DNA of 55,246 nt from Candidatus Parachristensenella avicola (GTDB lineage: Bacteria > Bacillota > Clostridia > Christensenellales > UMGS416), in assembly GCA_904420205.1 (NCBI GenBank), contig CAJFUN010000005.1, positions 1-55,246 on the forward strand. The letters run 5' to 3'. This document shows positions 8,667 to 17,436 of the stretch, in pieces. The translations under genes were made by a program, and so were the position numbers. The notes under the pieces are model-generated. The model ran no database searches. It was not told where the DNA came from and saw only the letters and a program-made list of their open reading frames with translations. Numbering within the stretch: position 1 is the stretch's first letter; every line of letters starts with the position of its first letter.

Positions 8667-10379
8667 ATGATCCTGACAGATAACAAAAAGAGCGGCTATC
8701 GCATTGTTGTGGCGGCCGGAGCCAGCGAGGCGGCTCAATACGCAGCGCAGGAGCTAGCCAAATATCTGATGATGATTTCCGGCGCAAGTCTGCCCATCGC
8801 CGAGGATACATGCCCGGCTCAGGACAAGGAAATCGTCATCGGCCGCACCAACCGGCCGGACGCGCCCTGCGGATGCGGATTGAAGAACGACGGCTATTTG
8901 CTGAAAACCGTGGGCGAGCGCCTGTTTATTCTAGGGGAAAACGACCGGGGCAACCTCTACGGCGTCTATGGGCTGCTGGAGAATCATCTGGGATGCCGGT
9001 TCCTGGCCGAAGGCGTGGAGAAGGTCCCGTCCCGCAGGAGCGTGTGCCTGCCCGATCTGGACGAGACGGTGATCCCGCCGCTGGAATACCGGGAAACCTA
9101 CTGGCACGCCTCCGAGCACTATCCGGATCTGGCCATCAAACGCGGCTTTAACGGCGCTTGGTATCATAATATGGAGGCCAAGCACGGCGGCGACCTGCGT
9201 TATTATGGATTTGCTCATACGCTGTTCTCTTATGTATCGCCCGATGAATACTTTGATACCCATCCGGAGTACTTTTCCATGGTGGACGGAAAGCGAATCC
9301 GGGAGCGGACCCAGCTATGCCTGACCAATCCTGAGGTGCTGGAGATCACCAAGAAAAAGCTGCGGCAGAACATCATCGATCATCCGGAGTGCAAAATTTT
9401 CTCGCTGACGCAGATGGACTGGTACAATCCCTGCCAGTGCCCAGCGTGCGCCAAGGTGGACGCGGAGGAAGGGGCCCATTCGGGCACGATGCTGCGCTTT
9501 GTCAACGCTTGCGCGGCTTCCATCGCCGAAGAGTTCCCGGACGTAATCATCGACACCTTTGCCTATCAGTACACCCGCCAGGCGCCTAAAATTACCCGGC
9601 CCCTGCCTAACGTGTGCGTACGCATCTGCTCCATTGAATGCTGCTTTGCCCACCCGCTCAATGCCTGCGATGAGATTATGCATCCCTTTAAGGACCGGGT
9701 GATCGGAAACGCTACCTTCCAGAATGACATTCGGGACTGGGCGAAAATATGTAAGCGCATGTTCGTGTGGGATTACACCACCAACTACCGCTTTTACTTG
9801 GCGCCCTTCCCCAACTTCCACGTGCTTAAGGACAATATTCGCTTTTTCTTGGAGAACGGCGTAACCGGCATCTTCGAGCAGGGGAACGCCCAGAGCGCAT
9901 CCGGCGAGTTTGGCGAACTGCGCATGTATCTGATCAGCCGCTTGATGTGGGATCCGGATCTCGATGTGGAACAGGCCATGGATGAGTTCCTGACAGGCTA
10001 TTACGGCATGGCGGCCGGTCCCATTCGGGAATATATTCGCCTACTGACCAATCACGTGGTGGAGGATCATGTGCATATGGGCATCTATGATGATCCGACC
10101 TGGTATATCACAGACGAAACGCTGCAGAAGGCCCAGGCACTGTGGGATGAGGCGGAGGCGCTGGCAGCCGACGAGGCTGAGCTGGCCCGTATCCGCCGTT
10201 CCCGCCTGCAAGTGCGCTATGCCCAGGTGCAGCGCATGAGCACGGAAGACCCGTCGCGCGCAGGACTCGTAGAATCGCTCATTGCAGATATTCGGGCCTT
10301 TGGCATCAGCCATATCCGCGAGAGCCAGGATCTGGAGAAGAGCTTTGAACTGCTCCGGGCCGGCGGCCCCTATCGGTAA
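8667..10379 (+). CDS. DUF4838-type putative glycan-active protein, paralogue 6
   Basis: The protein has 570 residues, starting at ATG 8667 behind AAGGAGA, 18 nt after paralogue 5. The DUF4838 signature is slightly changed: SLTQMDWYNPCQCPACAKVD, with alanine where the other copies have glutamate in CPEC. ECCFAHPL, VWDYTTNY, IFEQGN and SGEFGEL are intact. It is closest to paralogue 3 in the middle of the protein. The end of the protein (RMSTEDPSRAGL, then HIRESQDLEKSFE) resembles paralogues 1, 5 and 7 instead, which suggests mosaic exchange between copies. Predicted cytoplasmic. Confidence 0.9.
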   Translation: MILTDNKKSGYRIVVAAGASEAAQYAAQELAKYLMMISGASLPIAEDTCPAQDKEIVIGRTNRPDAPCGCGLKNDGYLLKTVGERLFILGENDRGNLYGVYGLLENHLGCRFLAEGVEKVPSRRSVCLPDLDETVIPPLEYRETYWHASEHYPDLAIKRGFNGAWYHNMEAKHGGDLRYYGFAHTLFSYVSPDEYFDTHPEYFSMVDGKRIRERTQLCLTNPEVLEITKKKLRQNIIDHPECKIFSLTQMDWYNPCQCPACAKVDAEEGAHSGTMLRFVNACAASIAEEFPDVIIDTFAYQYTRQAPKITRPLPNVCVRICSIECCFAHPLNACDEIMHPFKDRVIGNATFQNDIRDWAKICKRMFVWDYTTNYRFYLAPFPNFHVLKDNIRFFLENGVTGIFEQGNAQSASGEFGELRMYLISRLMWDPDLDVEQAMDEFLTGYYGMAAGPIREYIRLLTNHVVEDHVHMGIYDDPTWYITDETLQKAQALWDEAEALAADEAELARIRRSRLQVRYAQVQRMSTEDPSRAGLVESLIADIRAFGISHIRESQDLEKSFELLRAGGPYR

Positions 10380-10404
10380 TTACCCAATCCCATACGGCCC
10401 ATGA

Positions 10405-10425
10405 GGGCGGACGGCAGGACCGCCC
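10405..10425 (+). other. GC-rich hairpin between paralogues 6 and 7
   Basis: GGGCGG (10405-10410) pairs with CCGCCC (10420-10425) across a 9-nt loop. Only three T residues follow, so termination would be weak. It recurs in the same place in the transcription unit as the hairpins after paralogues 1 and 2. Confidence 0.4.
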
Positions 10426-10455
10426 GCCCCTTTGGTGCCGAAGAAAGGAAGAGAC

Positions 10456-12177
10456 ATGCTTCACCTTGTGACAAACGGGCAACCCAATTATCGTATTATC
10501 CTGCCGGAAAAGGCGGATGCGACCCTGGCGCATGCGGCCCGGGAGCTGGCGCGGTATATCGGGCGTATGTCCGGCGCGGCGATGCCCATGGCCGACAGTG
10601 CCAGTCCGGCGGTAGACCGGGAAATCTGCCTTGGCCATACAGGCAGAGCGGGAGAAACTGGCTGTGAAGGCCTGAAGAATGACGGATACCGCATTTCAAC
10701 TTCGGCGGAACGGATCTTTATCCAGGGCGACGGCTCCCGGGGCGTGCTCTACGGCGTATATGGCTTCCTGGAGGAATGCCTGGGATGCCGGTTCTTTGCC
10801 GAGGGAGCGGAGCATATCCCCCAGCGCGCCACCATCGACCTGCCGCCTGTGTCGCTTACCCGAATATCTCCGCTGGAGTACCGGGAGACGCTATGGAACT
10901 GCATGCGCGGCGGCGATATCGCCGTCAAACGCGGATTTAACGGGCAGAACCATGAGATTGGGGCGCACCAGGGCGGCAATATCCGCTATTTTGGCTTTGT
11001 CCATACCTTCGGGCGCTATGTGGATCCCGACGAATACTTTGATGAGCACCCGGAATATTTCTCCATGGTAAACGGAAAGCGGATCCGGGAGCAGACCCAG
11101 CTGTGCCTGACCAACCCTGAAGTGCTTGCCATTGTCGTGGAGAAGCTGCGCCGCAATATCCAGGAGCATCCAGAGGCCAAGATTTTTTCCATCTCCCAGA
11201 ACGACTGCTACAATCCCTGCACCTGCCCGGAATGCGCTCGGGTGGACGCGGAGGAGGGCAGCCATGCCGGCACGCTGATCCGTTTTGTCAACGCCGTAGC
11301 CGAGGCCATTGCGAAGGACTATCCCGACGTACTGATCGATACGTTGGCCTATCAGTATACCCGCACCGCGCCCAAGCTCACCCGGCCTGCGCCCAATGTA
11401 TGCGTAAGAATCTGCACCATCGAGTGCTGCTTCTCCCACCCCTTGGAAGCATGCGACGCGCTGTGCTACCGCTTTGTAGACCTGGTGGATAAAGATTCCA
11501 GCCTGCAGCAGGATTTTCTGGCCTGGAGCCGGATCTGCGACCGAATCTTTGTATGGGACTATACCACCGATTTCCGCCATTACCTGTGCCCCTTCCCCAA
11601 CTTTGCCAGCCTAGCGCCCAACATGCGATTCTTCGTCCACAACGGTGTGACGGGCCTCTTTGAGCAGGGCAACGGGGAGTCCGTATCCGGGGAATTTGGC
11701 GAGCTTAGAGCCTATCTTATCAGCCGCCTTATGTGGAACCTAGAGGCTGATGTAGACAAAGAGATGGATGAATTCCTGACCGGCTATTATGGCAGGGCCG
11801 CCGGCCCCATCCGCGCCTATATCGATATGATCCAGCAGAAGGTAGCCCGGGATCAGATCCATGTGACCATCTACGACAACCCCACCCAGGGGCATCTGCC
11901 TGACGAGCTGCTGGAGCGGGCTGTGGCGCTGTGGGACGAGGCGGAGGCCTTGGCTGACAATGAGCAGTTCCTGTGGCGGGTGCAGAAATCGCGTATGCAG
12001 GTGCGCTATACGCAGATTCACCGCATGCCTTTGGATGCGCCGGACCGCGATAAAGTGATCGATGATTTTATCGCCGATCTTGACCGATTTGGTATCACCC
12101 ATATCCGCGAGCATAACCGCAAGGAACAGGATTATGGCGATCTGCGCGCGGGAACCATGGACGCCCGGGGCTGGTAG
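10456..12177 (+). CDS. DUF4838-type putative glycan-active protein, paralogue 7
   Basis: The protein has 573 residues from ATG 10456, with AAAGGAAG upstream and an N-terminus aligned to the family; an in-frame TTG at 10432 would add only 8 residues. It carries the QND signature (SQNDCYNPCTCPEC), ECCFSHPL, VWDYTTDF (aspartate replaces the usual asparagine), LFEQGN and SGEFGELR. The block that reads LHVLQDN in most copies is changed to FASLAPN here. It pairs with paralogue 1 by overall wording (AIAKDYPDVLIDTLAYQYTR, NPTQGHLP). It is the last array member and lies 42 nt before the dehydrogenase gene, probably on the same transcript. Confidence 0.9.
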   Translation: MLHLVTNGQPNYRIILPEKADATLAHAARELARYIGRMSGAAMPMADSASPAVDREICLGHTGRAGETGCEGLKNDGYRISTSAERIFIQGDGSRGVLYGVYGFLEECLGCRFFAEGAEHIPQRATIDLPPVSLTRISPLEYRETLWNCMRGGDIAVKRGFNGQNHEIGAHQGGNIRYFGFVHTFGRYVDPDEYFDEHPEYFSMVNGKRIREQTQLCLTNPEVLAIVVEKLRRNIQEHPEAKIFSISQNDCYNPCTCPECARVDAEEGSHAGTLIRFVNAVAEAIAKDYPDVLIDTLAYQYTRTAPKLTRPAPNVCVRICTIECCFSHPLEACDALCYRFVDLVDKDSSLQQDFLAWSRICDRIFVWDYTTDFRHYLCPFPNFASLAPNMRFFVHNGVTGLFEQGNGESVSGEFGELRAYLISRLMWNLEADVDKEMDEFLTGYYGRAAGPIRAYIDMIQQKVARDQIHVTIYDNPTQGHLPDELLERAVALWDEAEALADNEQFLWRVQKSRMQVRYTQIHRMPLDAPDRDKVIDDFIADLDRFGITHIREHNRKEQDYGDLRAGTMDARGW

Positions 12178-12219
12178 GCCGGCGGGCTCGCTTCCCTTAG
12201 AGGAAGAAAGGAGTCAATC

Positions 12220-13401
12220 ATGCAGAGCTTTACCTATTACAGCCCGACCAAGGTGATCTTTGGCAAGGGCGCCGAGAAACAAACAGCTCAAGAGGTTCTC
12301 GCATTCGGAGGCAGCCGGGTGCTGCTGGTCTACGGCGGCGGCAGCGTGGTAAAAAGCGGCTTGCTTTCCCGCATCGAGGAGGGCCTGACTGAGGCGGGGA
12401 TCCCCGTCAAAACGCTGGGCGGCGTTCAGCCTAATCCACGGCTGAGCTTGGCCAGGCAGGGCGTACGGGATGCGCTCGATTTTGGCGCAGATTTCATTTT
12501 AGCGGTCGGGGGCGGCAGCGTCATCGATACGGCCAAGGCGGTGGCCCATGGGGCGGCTAACCCGGATACCGATATCTGGGCCTATTGGGAGGGAGAAAAG
12601 ACGCTGGAAAAGAGCCTGCCCGTGGGCGTGGTGCTGACCATCTCCGCGGCCGGAAGCGAAACCAGCGATTCCGCCGTTTTAACCAACGAGGAAACCGGCG
12701 TCAAGCGCGGATTAAGCACGCCCTTTAACCGGCCCCGGTTTGCCGTCATGAACCCGGAGCTGACCTATACGCTTCCGCCCTACCAGATTGCCTGCGGCGT
12801 GGTGGATATTATGATGCACACGCTGGATCGCTACTTTACGCCCACACAGGGCAACGAAACTACCGACGCACTGGCTGAGGCGCTCTTGGTTACGGTGATC
12901 CGCAACGGACGCAAGGCCATGGCTGACAGCCATGATTACGGGGCGATGAGCGAGCTGATGTGGTGCGGCAGCCTTTCTCACAACGACCTGACGGGCCTGG
13001 GGGCGGTCAAGGATTTTGTGCCCCACAAGCTGGGCCATGAGCTCAGCGCGAAATTCGACGTGGCCCATGGAGCCAGTTTATCTGCGGTGTGGGGAGCCTG
13101 GGCGCAATATAGCTGGAAGACCCATCCGGAGCGGTTTGCGCGCTATGCCCGTCAGGTATGGGGCGTCCAAACGGACGATGAAGAACAAGCGGCCTTGGAA
13201 GGTATCGCCGCTACGGTAGACTATTTCAGGTCCCTGGGGATGCCTACCTGCCTGAGCGAACTTGGTATCGGCGTGCAGCCGGAAACCGTGCTGGAGGCGA
13301 TGGCCCGCCAAGCGACCCGCGGCGACACCATGATGCTGGGTAGTTTCCGCCCGCTGGATCAGGCCGGCGCGCTTGCGGTATACCGATTGGCTAACCGGTA
13401 A
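12220..13401 (+). CDS. iron-containing alcohol dehydrogenase, butanol dehydrogenase/YqhD type
   Basis: The protein has 393 residues and starts 6 nt after AAAGGAG. It carries the group III nucleotide-binding motif GGGSVIDTAKA, GSETSDSAV, and the divalent-metal ligands expected for the family (Asp and His in VVDIMMHTLDRYF, and the two His in HKLGHELSAKFDVAHG). Family members reduce aldehydes to alcohols with NAD(P)H; the closest wording is to Bdh/YqhD enzymes. It is the distal gene of the DUF4838 transcription unit, so it may reduce an aldehyde arising from the sugar being degraded, or simply dispose of reducing equivalents (inference). The true substrate cannot be read from sequence. Confidence 0.9.
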   Translation: MQSFTYYSPTKVIFGKGAEKQTAQEVLAFGGSRVLLVYGGGSVVKSGLLSRIEEGLTEAGIPVKTLGGVQPNPRLSLARQGVRDALDFGADFILAVGGGSVIDTAKAVAHGAANPDTDIWAYWEGEKTLEKSLPVGVVLTISAAGSETSDSAVLTNEETGVKRGLSTPFNRPRFAVMNPELTYTLPPYQIACGVVDIMMHTLDRYFTPTQGNETTDALAEALLVTVIRNGRKAMADSHDYGAMSELMWCGSLSHNDLTGLGAVKDFVPHKLGHELSAKFDVAHGASLSAVWGAWAQYSWKTHPERFARYARQVWGVQTDDEEQAALEGIAATVDYFRSLGMPTCLSELGIGVQPETVLEAMARQATRGDTMMLGSFRPLDQAGALAVYRLANR

Positions 13402-13423
13402 GTATTCCAGGCCCTCTTAAGCG

Positions 13424-13453
13424 AAAGCCCTCAATCCTAAGATTGAGGGCTTT
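13424..13453 (+). terminator. intrinsic terminator ending the DUF4838-dehydrogenase operon
   Basis: AAAGCCCTCAATC (13424-13436) and GATTGAGGGCTTT (13441-13453) form a perfect 13-bp stem with loop CTAA. It lies 22 nt after the dehydrogenase stop. Confidence 0.85.
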
Positions 13454-13483
13454 GCTACGCTTGCCCGGATTAGCGCAAGATGC

Positions 13484-13512
13484 TTGCGGCTCCCGCCGGG
13501 CTGGGTTATACT
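13484..13512 (+). promoter_or_regulatory. sigma-A-type promoter of the alpha/beta hydrolase gene
   Basis: TTGCGG (13484-13489), a 17-bp spacer and TATACT (13507-13512) precede the start codon at 13539. The short leader contains GGGAGGGA at 13523-13530. Confidence 0.6.
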
Positions 13513-13538
13513 GAAGAAAAGCGGGAGGGAGACGGGAA

Positions 13539-14474
13539 ATGCGGTCCACTACAGGAAGATTTACCAGTGCGAATGGAATTAGCCGCGTCGCCTATCGGAT
13601 CGATACCCCGAAGGACGGGCCGGTCAAGGGCGTGCTGCAGCTTTCCCATGGTATGTGCGAATACGTGGGGCGGTATAAAGCACTTTTCGCAGCCTTGTGC
13701 GATGCCGGGTGGGTGGCCGCGGGCCATGACCATATCGGCCACGGAGCTTCGGCCGGCAGCCCGGAGGAACTGGGCTATTTTGCGGAACATGACGGGTGGC
13801 AGTGCTTGGTGGAGGATGTGCATACCCTGTCAAACCTGGTGCGCCGCCAATATCCTGACGTGCCGCTGGTATTGCTGGGGCACAGCATGGGATCCTTTAT
13901 CGCCCGGGAAACCTTGCGCCGCTATGGAAATGAATACGATGGGGCGATCATCTGCGGCACGGCGGGACCTAACCCGGCCGCGGCCCTGGGCGTGGCGCTG
14001 GCGGAGCTGGACATTGCGATTCGGGGCGGCCATCACCGCAGCGCCGTGCTTCAAAACCTGGCTTTTGGCAGCTATAACCGCCGGTTTGAAAGCCGTACGC
14101 CATATGACTGGCTGACGCGGGACACGTCGATTGTCGACCGGTATGCGGCCGATCCCCTTTGCACGTTCATCTTTACTTCTTCCGGATTCCGTGATCTATT
14201 CACGCTGCTGCGCAGGGTCTCCCGGCGCGACTGGGCACGCTGCCTACCGAAGGAGCTGCCGATGCTGCTCATCGCTGGGGATATGGACCCGGTAGGCGAC
14301 TATGGGCGCGGCGTCAAAAAAGTTTATGCACGCATCCGGGCGGCGGGCTGCAAGGACGTATCGCTGAAGCTATATCCCGGAGGGCGCCATGAGATCCTCA
14401 ACGAGATAAATCGGGACGCGGTTTTTCAGGATGTACTCGACTTCTGCGGCCGGATCCAGAAAACGGTGAAATGA
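13539..14474 (+). CDS. alpha/beta hydrolase, monoacylglycerol lipase-like (hydrolase_4)
   Basis: The protein has 311 residues. The nucleophile elbow GHSMG places Ser116, an acid is offered by GDMDPVGDYG and the base by GGRHEIL, giving a full catalytic triad in the right order. LSHGMCEYVGRY near residue 35 gives the oxyanion region typical of the monoglyceride lipase/lysophospholipase-like family. No signal peptide is present, so it is intracellular. It has its own promoter and is closed by a bidirectional terminator, so it is a single-gene unit. Substrate is probably a carboxylic ester, not further predictable. Confidence 0.85.
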   Translation: MRSTTGRFTSANGISRVAYRIDTPKDGPVKGVLQLSHGMCEYVGRYKALFAALCDAGWVAAGHDHIGHGASAGSPEELGYFAEHDGWQCLVEDVHTLSNLVRRQYPDVPLVLLGHSMGSFIARETLRRYGNEYDGAIICGTAGPNPAAALGVALAELDIAIRGGHHRSAVLQNLAFGSYNRRFESRTPYDWLTRDTSIVDRYAADPLCTFIFTSSGFRDLFTLLRRVSRRDWARCLPKELPMLLIAGDMDPVGDYGRGVKKVYARIRAAGCKDVSLKLYPGGRHEILNEINRDAVFQDVLDFCGRIQKTVK

Positions 14475-14509
14475 GAGTGAATTTCAATCTATACGTAAAG
14501 GCCAATTCT

Positions 14510-14543
14510 CACAAATCCCCGGCGATATCGCCGGGGATTTGTG
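14510..14543. terminator. bidirectional terminator between convergent genes
   Basis: A perfect 34-bp palindrome (17-bp arms; left arm CACAAATCCCCGGCGAT) is followed on the plus strand by GTCGTTTTCTTC. It separates the rightward hydrolase gene from the leftward glycosidase gene and probably serves both. Confidence 0.8.
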
Positions 14544-14559
14544 GTCGTTTTCTTCATAT

Positions 14560-16539
14560 TTATTGAAGCGTCAGCTCTACCATCTGGTGGCAGTCCACCT
14601 GGGGCACGGTTAGCGTTACGATACCCTCTGATTGCGTAAAGGGGATGGCACGCCCCTGGGGCTGGAGGATGGCCTGTGACAGCGGCGCGCTTAGCCGCAG
14701 CGTTACGGGGACGTTCTGAATCGGCGGAAGATCCTCGATGACTGAGGTGCGGCCCCGCTGAATGGGCGATCCATACATCAAATGCAGCACATAGCGGCCC
14801 TCCTGCCGGGTAAGCCGGGCGCGGCCGGCACTGGGCAGGGATACCTCCATCACCGGGCGGTAGATAAGGCGCAGCGCCCCGCAGAGGGTATCGCGGAAAA
14901 GCTGAGCGCCGTCGTTTTTATACATGCGGCAGAGCTTGTGGGCCAGGTAGACGAGGTTTCCCTTGCGGGCGATACCGGGATAGAGAGCGGGTTCATCCCG
15001 ATAGGGTGTGAACTGATGGGAGCAGTAACGGCCATAGGTGCGATTGAACCAAGGCTCATATACCTGCCCCAAAACCTCGGCATCCTGAACACAGGTGCAT
15101 ATGGCGCTTTGGTAGCAAAGAAAAGGTGAATCCAACCAATCGCAGCCAGTGAGCAGGGCGGGGGCTTTTAGATAGTCTACATCGCAGCTGCTGGGCCCCT
15201 GGTAGGTCAGTCCCGTATCCAGCTGGAAGGCGCCGTCCTTTACCGCGCTTTCGCCGGTAAGCAGCACGCCGCCGCCCTGGCGGGCAAAGGCGCTCAGCCG
15301 CGCAGCCTCTTCATCGGTAAGCTGGACGCAGTCGGGTAGGATCACCGCGTCATAGGCGGAAAGCTCATCGCCAGGCAGCACAACGGTGAAATCCAGCTGC
15401 TTTTCCAGCAGCATGCTGTGCAATCCTTCGTCTGAAGCGGAATCTCCGCTGAGATAGACGCCTAGGCGCGTGGTATTTGTTTCGCCGTAGCACCAGGGTT
15501 CGATGCTTTCTAGATAGCGATAGGCGTGACCGATTAGCCGGTAAGTCGAAAGGTCCATTCGTCCGTTGGGCGGCATCTGGTCGCCCACGGAACAACGCGC
15601 GCCATACATGGCCATCATGGCGACCTCGAAACGCAGCGCTTCAGGATTTTTATAGCCGCCGAACTCGCCCCAGGTGGTGTGGAATTTGCCGGTCATGCCA
15701 AGATAATCTTTGCCATAGCGGCGCATGACGCTGGCGCGGGGTACCATTTTGTTATAACCGCCCCAGGCGGTGGGCAGGTCCTCCATCTCATAATGAGTTT
15801 GAGAGGGGTGATATTCGGTGCGGTAGATATCGGCTCCGCCGGAGTTGAAGAATACGGTAGCTTCGGGATGCTTCTCCCAGAGGATGGCCCGGCAGCGGTC
15901 AGCGAACCGGATATGGCTTTGGACATAGAAGGCCCGGGCATCCGCCTCATTTTCTGGGTCGAGCCCCGCCTTTTGCATGCCCTCCAAGCAGGCGGGGCAG
16001 TAGCATGCGCCCTTTATGTAGACAATATCATAAAAAAGCCCGTCCAGCCGCTCATATCGGTCGCAGATTTCTTGGGTCAGCGCGTAGATGTGCTGGGCGT
16101 AAGGGCCGTCCCCGTTGAGGCACAGATCGGTCCAGGAACAGATAGGGCGCGGATCGCCTGGCGCAGCGCTCAGATCAGCGTTGGTGGTGCTGATGCGCCC
16201 GTCCTTGGTGCGCATTGCCCATTCCGGATGACGACGGGCATCCTGAGCCGACCAGCCAGCGGTGATGTAAACTGGGCAGTCCACGCCCATTTCGTGCGCT
16301 GCGTCGATCATGGCGCCGGTAAGATCAAATCCCGGGTCCAGGGTAGGGTGAGGCGTACCGACCCGGGTGGGATAATAGCACCAGCCATGATGGCCCTTGG
16401 CAAAGACGGTGATGGAATTAAGATGGCCAAGTCGCAGCGCCTCCTGGAAATTTTCCTTAGAAAAGGCGCTTCCTACGCCGGGTATGTCTTCCGAAGTGTG
16501 GAAATCCAGATGGACCTGACGGGTGGGTAATCTACGCAT
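14560..16539 (-). CDS. GHL6-type glycoside hydrolase with beta-galactosidase trimerisation-like domain
   Basis: The protein has 659 residues and starts at ATG 16539 behind AAAGGAGG. The N-terminus (VHLDFHTSEDIPGVG, SITVFAKGHHGWCYYPT) is the hallmark of hypothetical glycosyl hydrolase family GHL6, a TIM-barrel related to alpha-amylase and alpha-fucosidase clans. LDGLFYDIVYIKGACYCPAC contains a candidate catalytic Asp and a Cys pair. Around residues 390-450 the sequence LPDCVQLTDEEAARLSAF resembles the Rossmann-like beta-galactosidase trimerisation domain; a beta-rich C-terminal domain follows. No signal peptide is seen. It lies 22 nt downstream of the AraC gene on the same strand and is likely co-transcribed. 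Glycosidase activity is a family inference. Confidence 0.8.
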   Translation of the reverse strand: MRRLPTRQVHLDFHTSEDIPGVGSAFSKENFQEALRLGHLNSITVFAKGHHGWCYYPTRVGTPHPTLDPGFDLTGAMIDAAHEMGVDCPVYITAGWSAQDARRHPEWAMRTKDGRISTTNADLSAAPGDPRPICSWTDLCLNGDGPYAQHIYALTQEICDRYERLDGLFYDIVYIKGACYCPACLEGMQKAGLDPENEADARAFYVQSHIRFADRCRAILWEKHPEATVFFNSGGADIYRTEYHPSQTHYEMEDLPTAWGGYNKMVPRASVMRRYGKDYLGMTGKFHTTWGEFGGYKNPEALRFEVAMMAMYGARCSVGDQMPPNGRMDLSTYRLIGHAYRYLESIEPWCYGETNTTRLGVYLSGDSASDEGLHSMLLEKQLDFTVVLPGDELSAYDAVILPDCVQLTDEEAARLSAFARQGGGVLLTGESAVKDGAFQLDTGLTYQGPSSCDVDYLKAPALLTGCDWLDSPFLCYQSAICTCVQDAEVLGQVYEPWFNRTYGRYCSHQFTPYRDEPALYPGIARKGNLVYLAHKLCRMYKNDGAQLFRDTLCGALRLIYRPVMEVSLPSAGRARLTRQEGRYVLHLMYGSPIQRGRTSVIEDLPPIQNVPVTLRLSAPLSQAILQPQGRAIPFTQSEGIVTLTVPQVDCHQMVELTLQ

Positions 16540-16561
16540 GGCTTTGTCCTCCTTTGGCGGT

Positions 16562-17407
16562 TTAGGGCATATCCAAGGTATAGGTATGAAGGTATTGGGT
16601 GGGGCTTAGCCCATAATGCTGCTTAAAAAGCCGGCTGGCGTAGCTTTCATCCTCCCAACCTACGCTGGCCGCGGCCTGCCGAAGCGGCAGGGAACGCGTA
16701 ATCATGAGCTCTTGCATGCGGCTGAGCTTCATTCGGTTGATGGCGGTAATCAAGGTCTGGCCGGTGGCCTCTTTGAAGACGTGACTTAAGTGGCCGGGGC
16801 TGATTTTCAGCTGGCTGGCGACCTCGGCCACGGTGATCCGTTCATCCAGGTGTTGGGCAATATAATGGAGCGCTTGACGAGCGTAGCGCTCATATCCAGG
16901 CGAAAGGGTTTCCTGCTCTCGAGAGTCGCCGCGGGCCCGGGCCAGCGCGGCTAAGAGCTCCAACGCCAGGCCGCCACACTCCAACGCCCAGTAGCTGCCG
17001 CGCAGGGCATGCGCTTGGATAATTCGCCGTAGCAGCCGGATTACCGGCGCATTATCAGGGCTGGGCGGCAGATAAGGCGGGATCCGCAGCGCGTCGGGCT
17101 TCCCCTGATCTTCCAGCGCCAGCGGGAGAAACATCCCCACCGTTTCATGAATATGACGGCCCTGTGGACAGCTGACCGAGAAAGGGATTTCTCGTGGACT
17201 GATTAGGATGGTTTCCGGCTCAAGCACTGCGGCAGCGTGCCCCTGCCGCTGCCAGTGCACCGCGCCCTCCAGGATGTAGGTAACTTCAAGGGCATTGCGC
17301 TGGGAGGGAAAGCTGTAGTCATAGTGGTCGGTCTGGTAGCGGTGAGCAAACCAAATCGTGGGATGTGCGGATAAGGTAAAATAGTAATCGGACATGGGAT
17401 GGATCAA
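16562..17407 (-). CDS. AraC-family transcriptional regulator
   Basis: The protein has 281 residues from a TTG at 17407, or 277 from ATG 17395. AGGAG lies only 3 nt before the TTG and 15 nt before the ATG, so the start is uncertain. The N-terminal half (YYFTLSAHPTIWFAHRYQTD, ALEVTYILEGAVHW) fits a cupin-like sugar-sensing domain. The C-terminal 100 residues hold two helix-turn-helix motifs (ITVAEVASQLKISPGHLSHVFK and RQAAASVGWEDESYASRLFK, ending in YGLSPTQYL). It is divergent from the glycyl radical operon and upstream of the GHL6 gene, which marks it as the likely local activator of both units. Confidence 0.88.
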   Translation of the reverse strand: MIHPMSDYYFTLSAHPTIWFAHRYQTDHYDYSFPSQRNALEVTYILEGAVHWQRQGHAAAVLEPETILISPREIPFSVSCPQGRHIHETVGMFLPLALEDQGKPDALRIPPYLPPSPDNAPVIRLLRRIIQAHALRGSYWALECGGLALELLAALARARGDSREQETLSPGYERYARQALHYIAQHLDERITVAEVASQLKISPGHLSHVFKEATGQTLITAINRMKLSRMQELMITRSLPLRQAAASVGWEDESYASRLFKQHYGLSPTQYLHTYTLDMP

Positions 17408-17436
17408 GCGCTCCTGTTCATATCGATGCTATCAGT

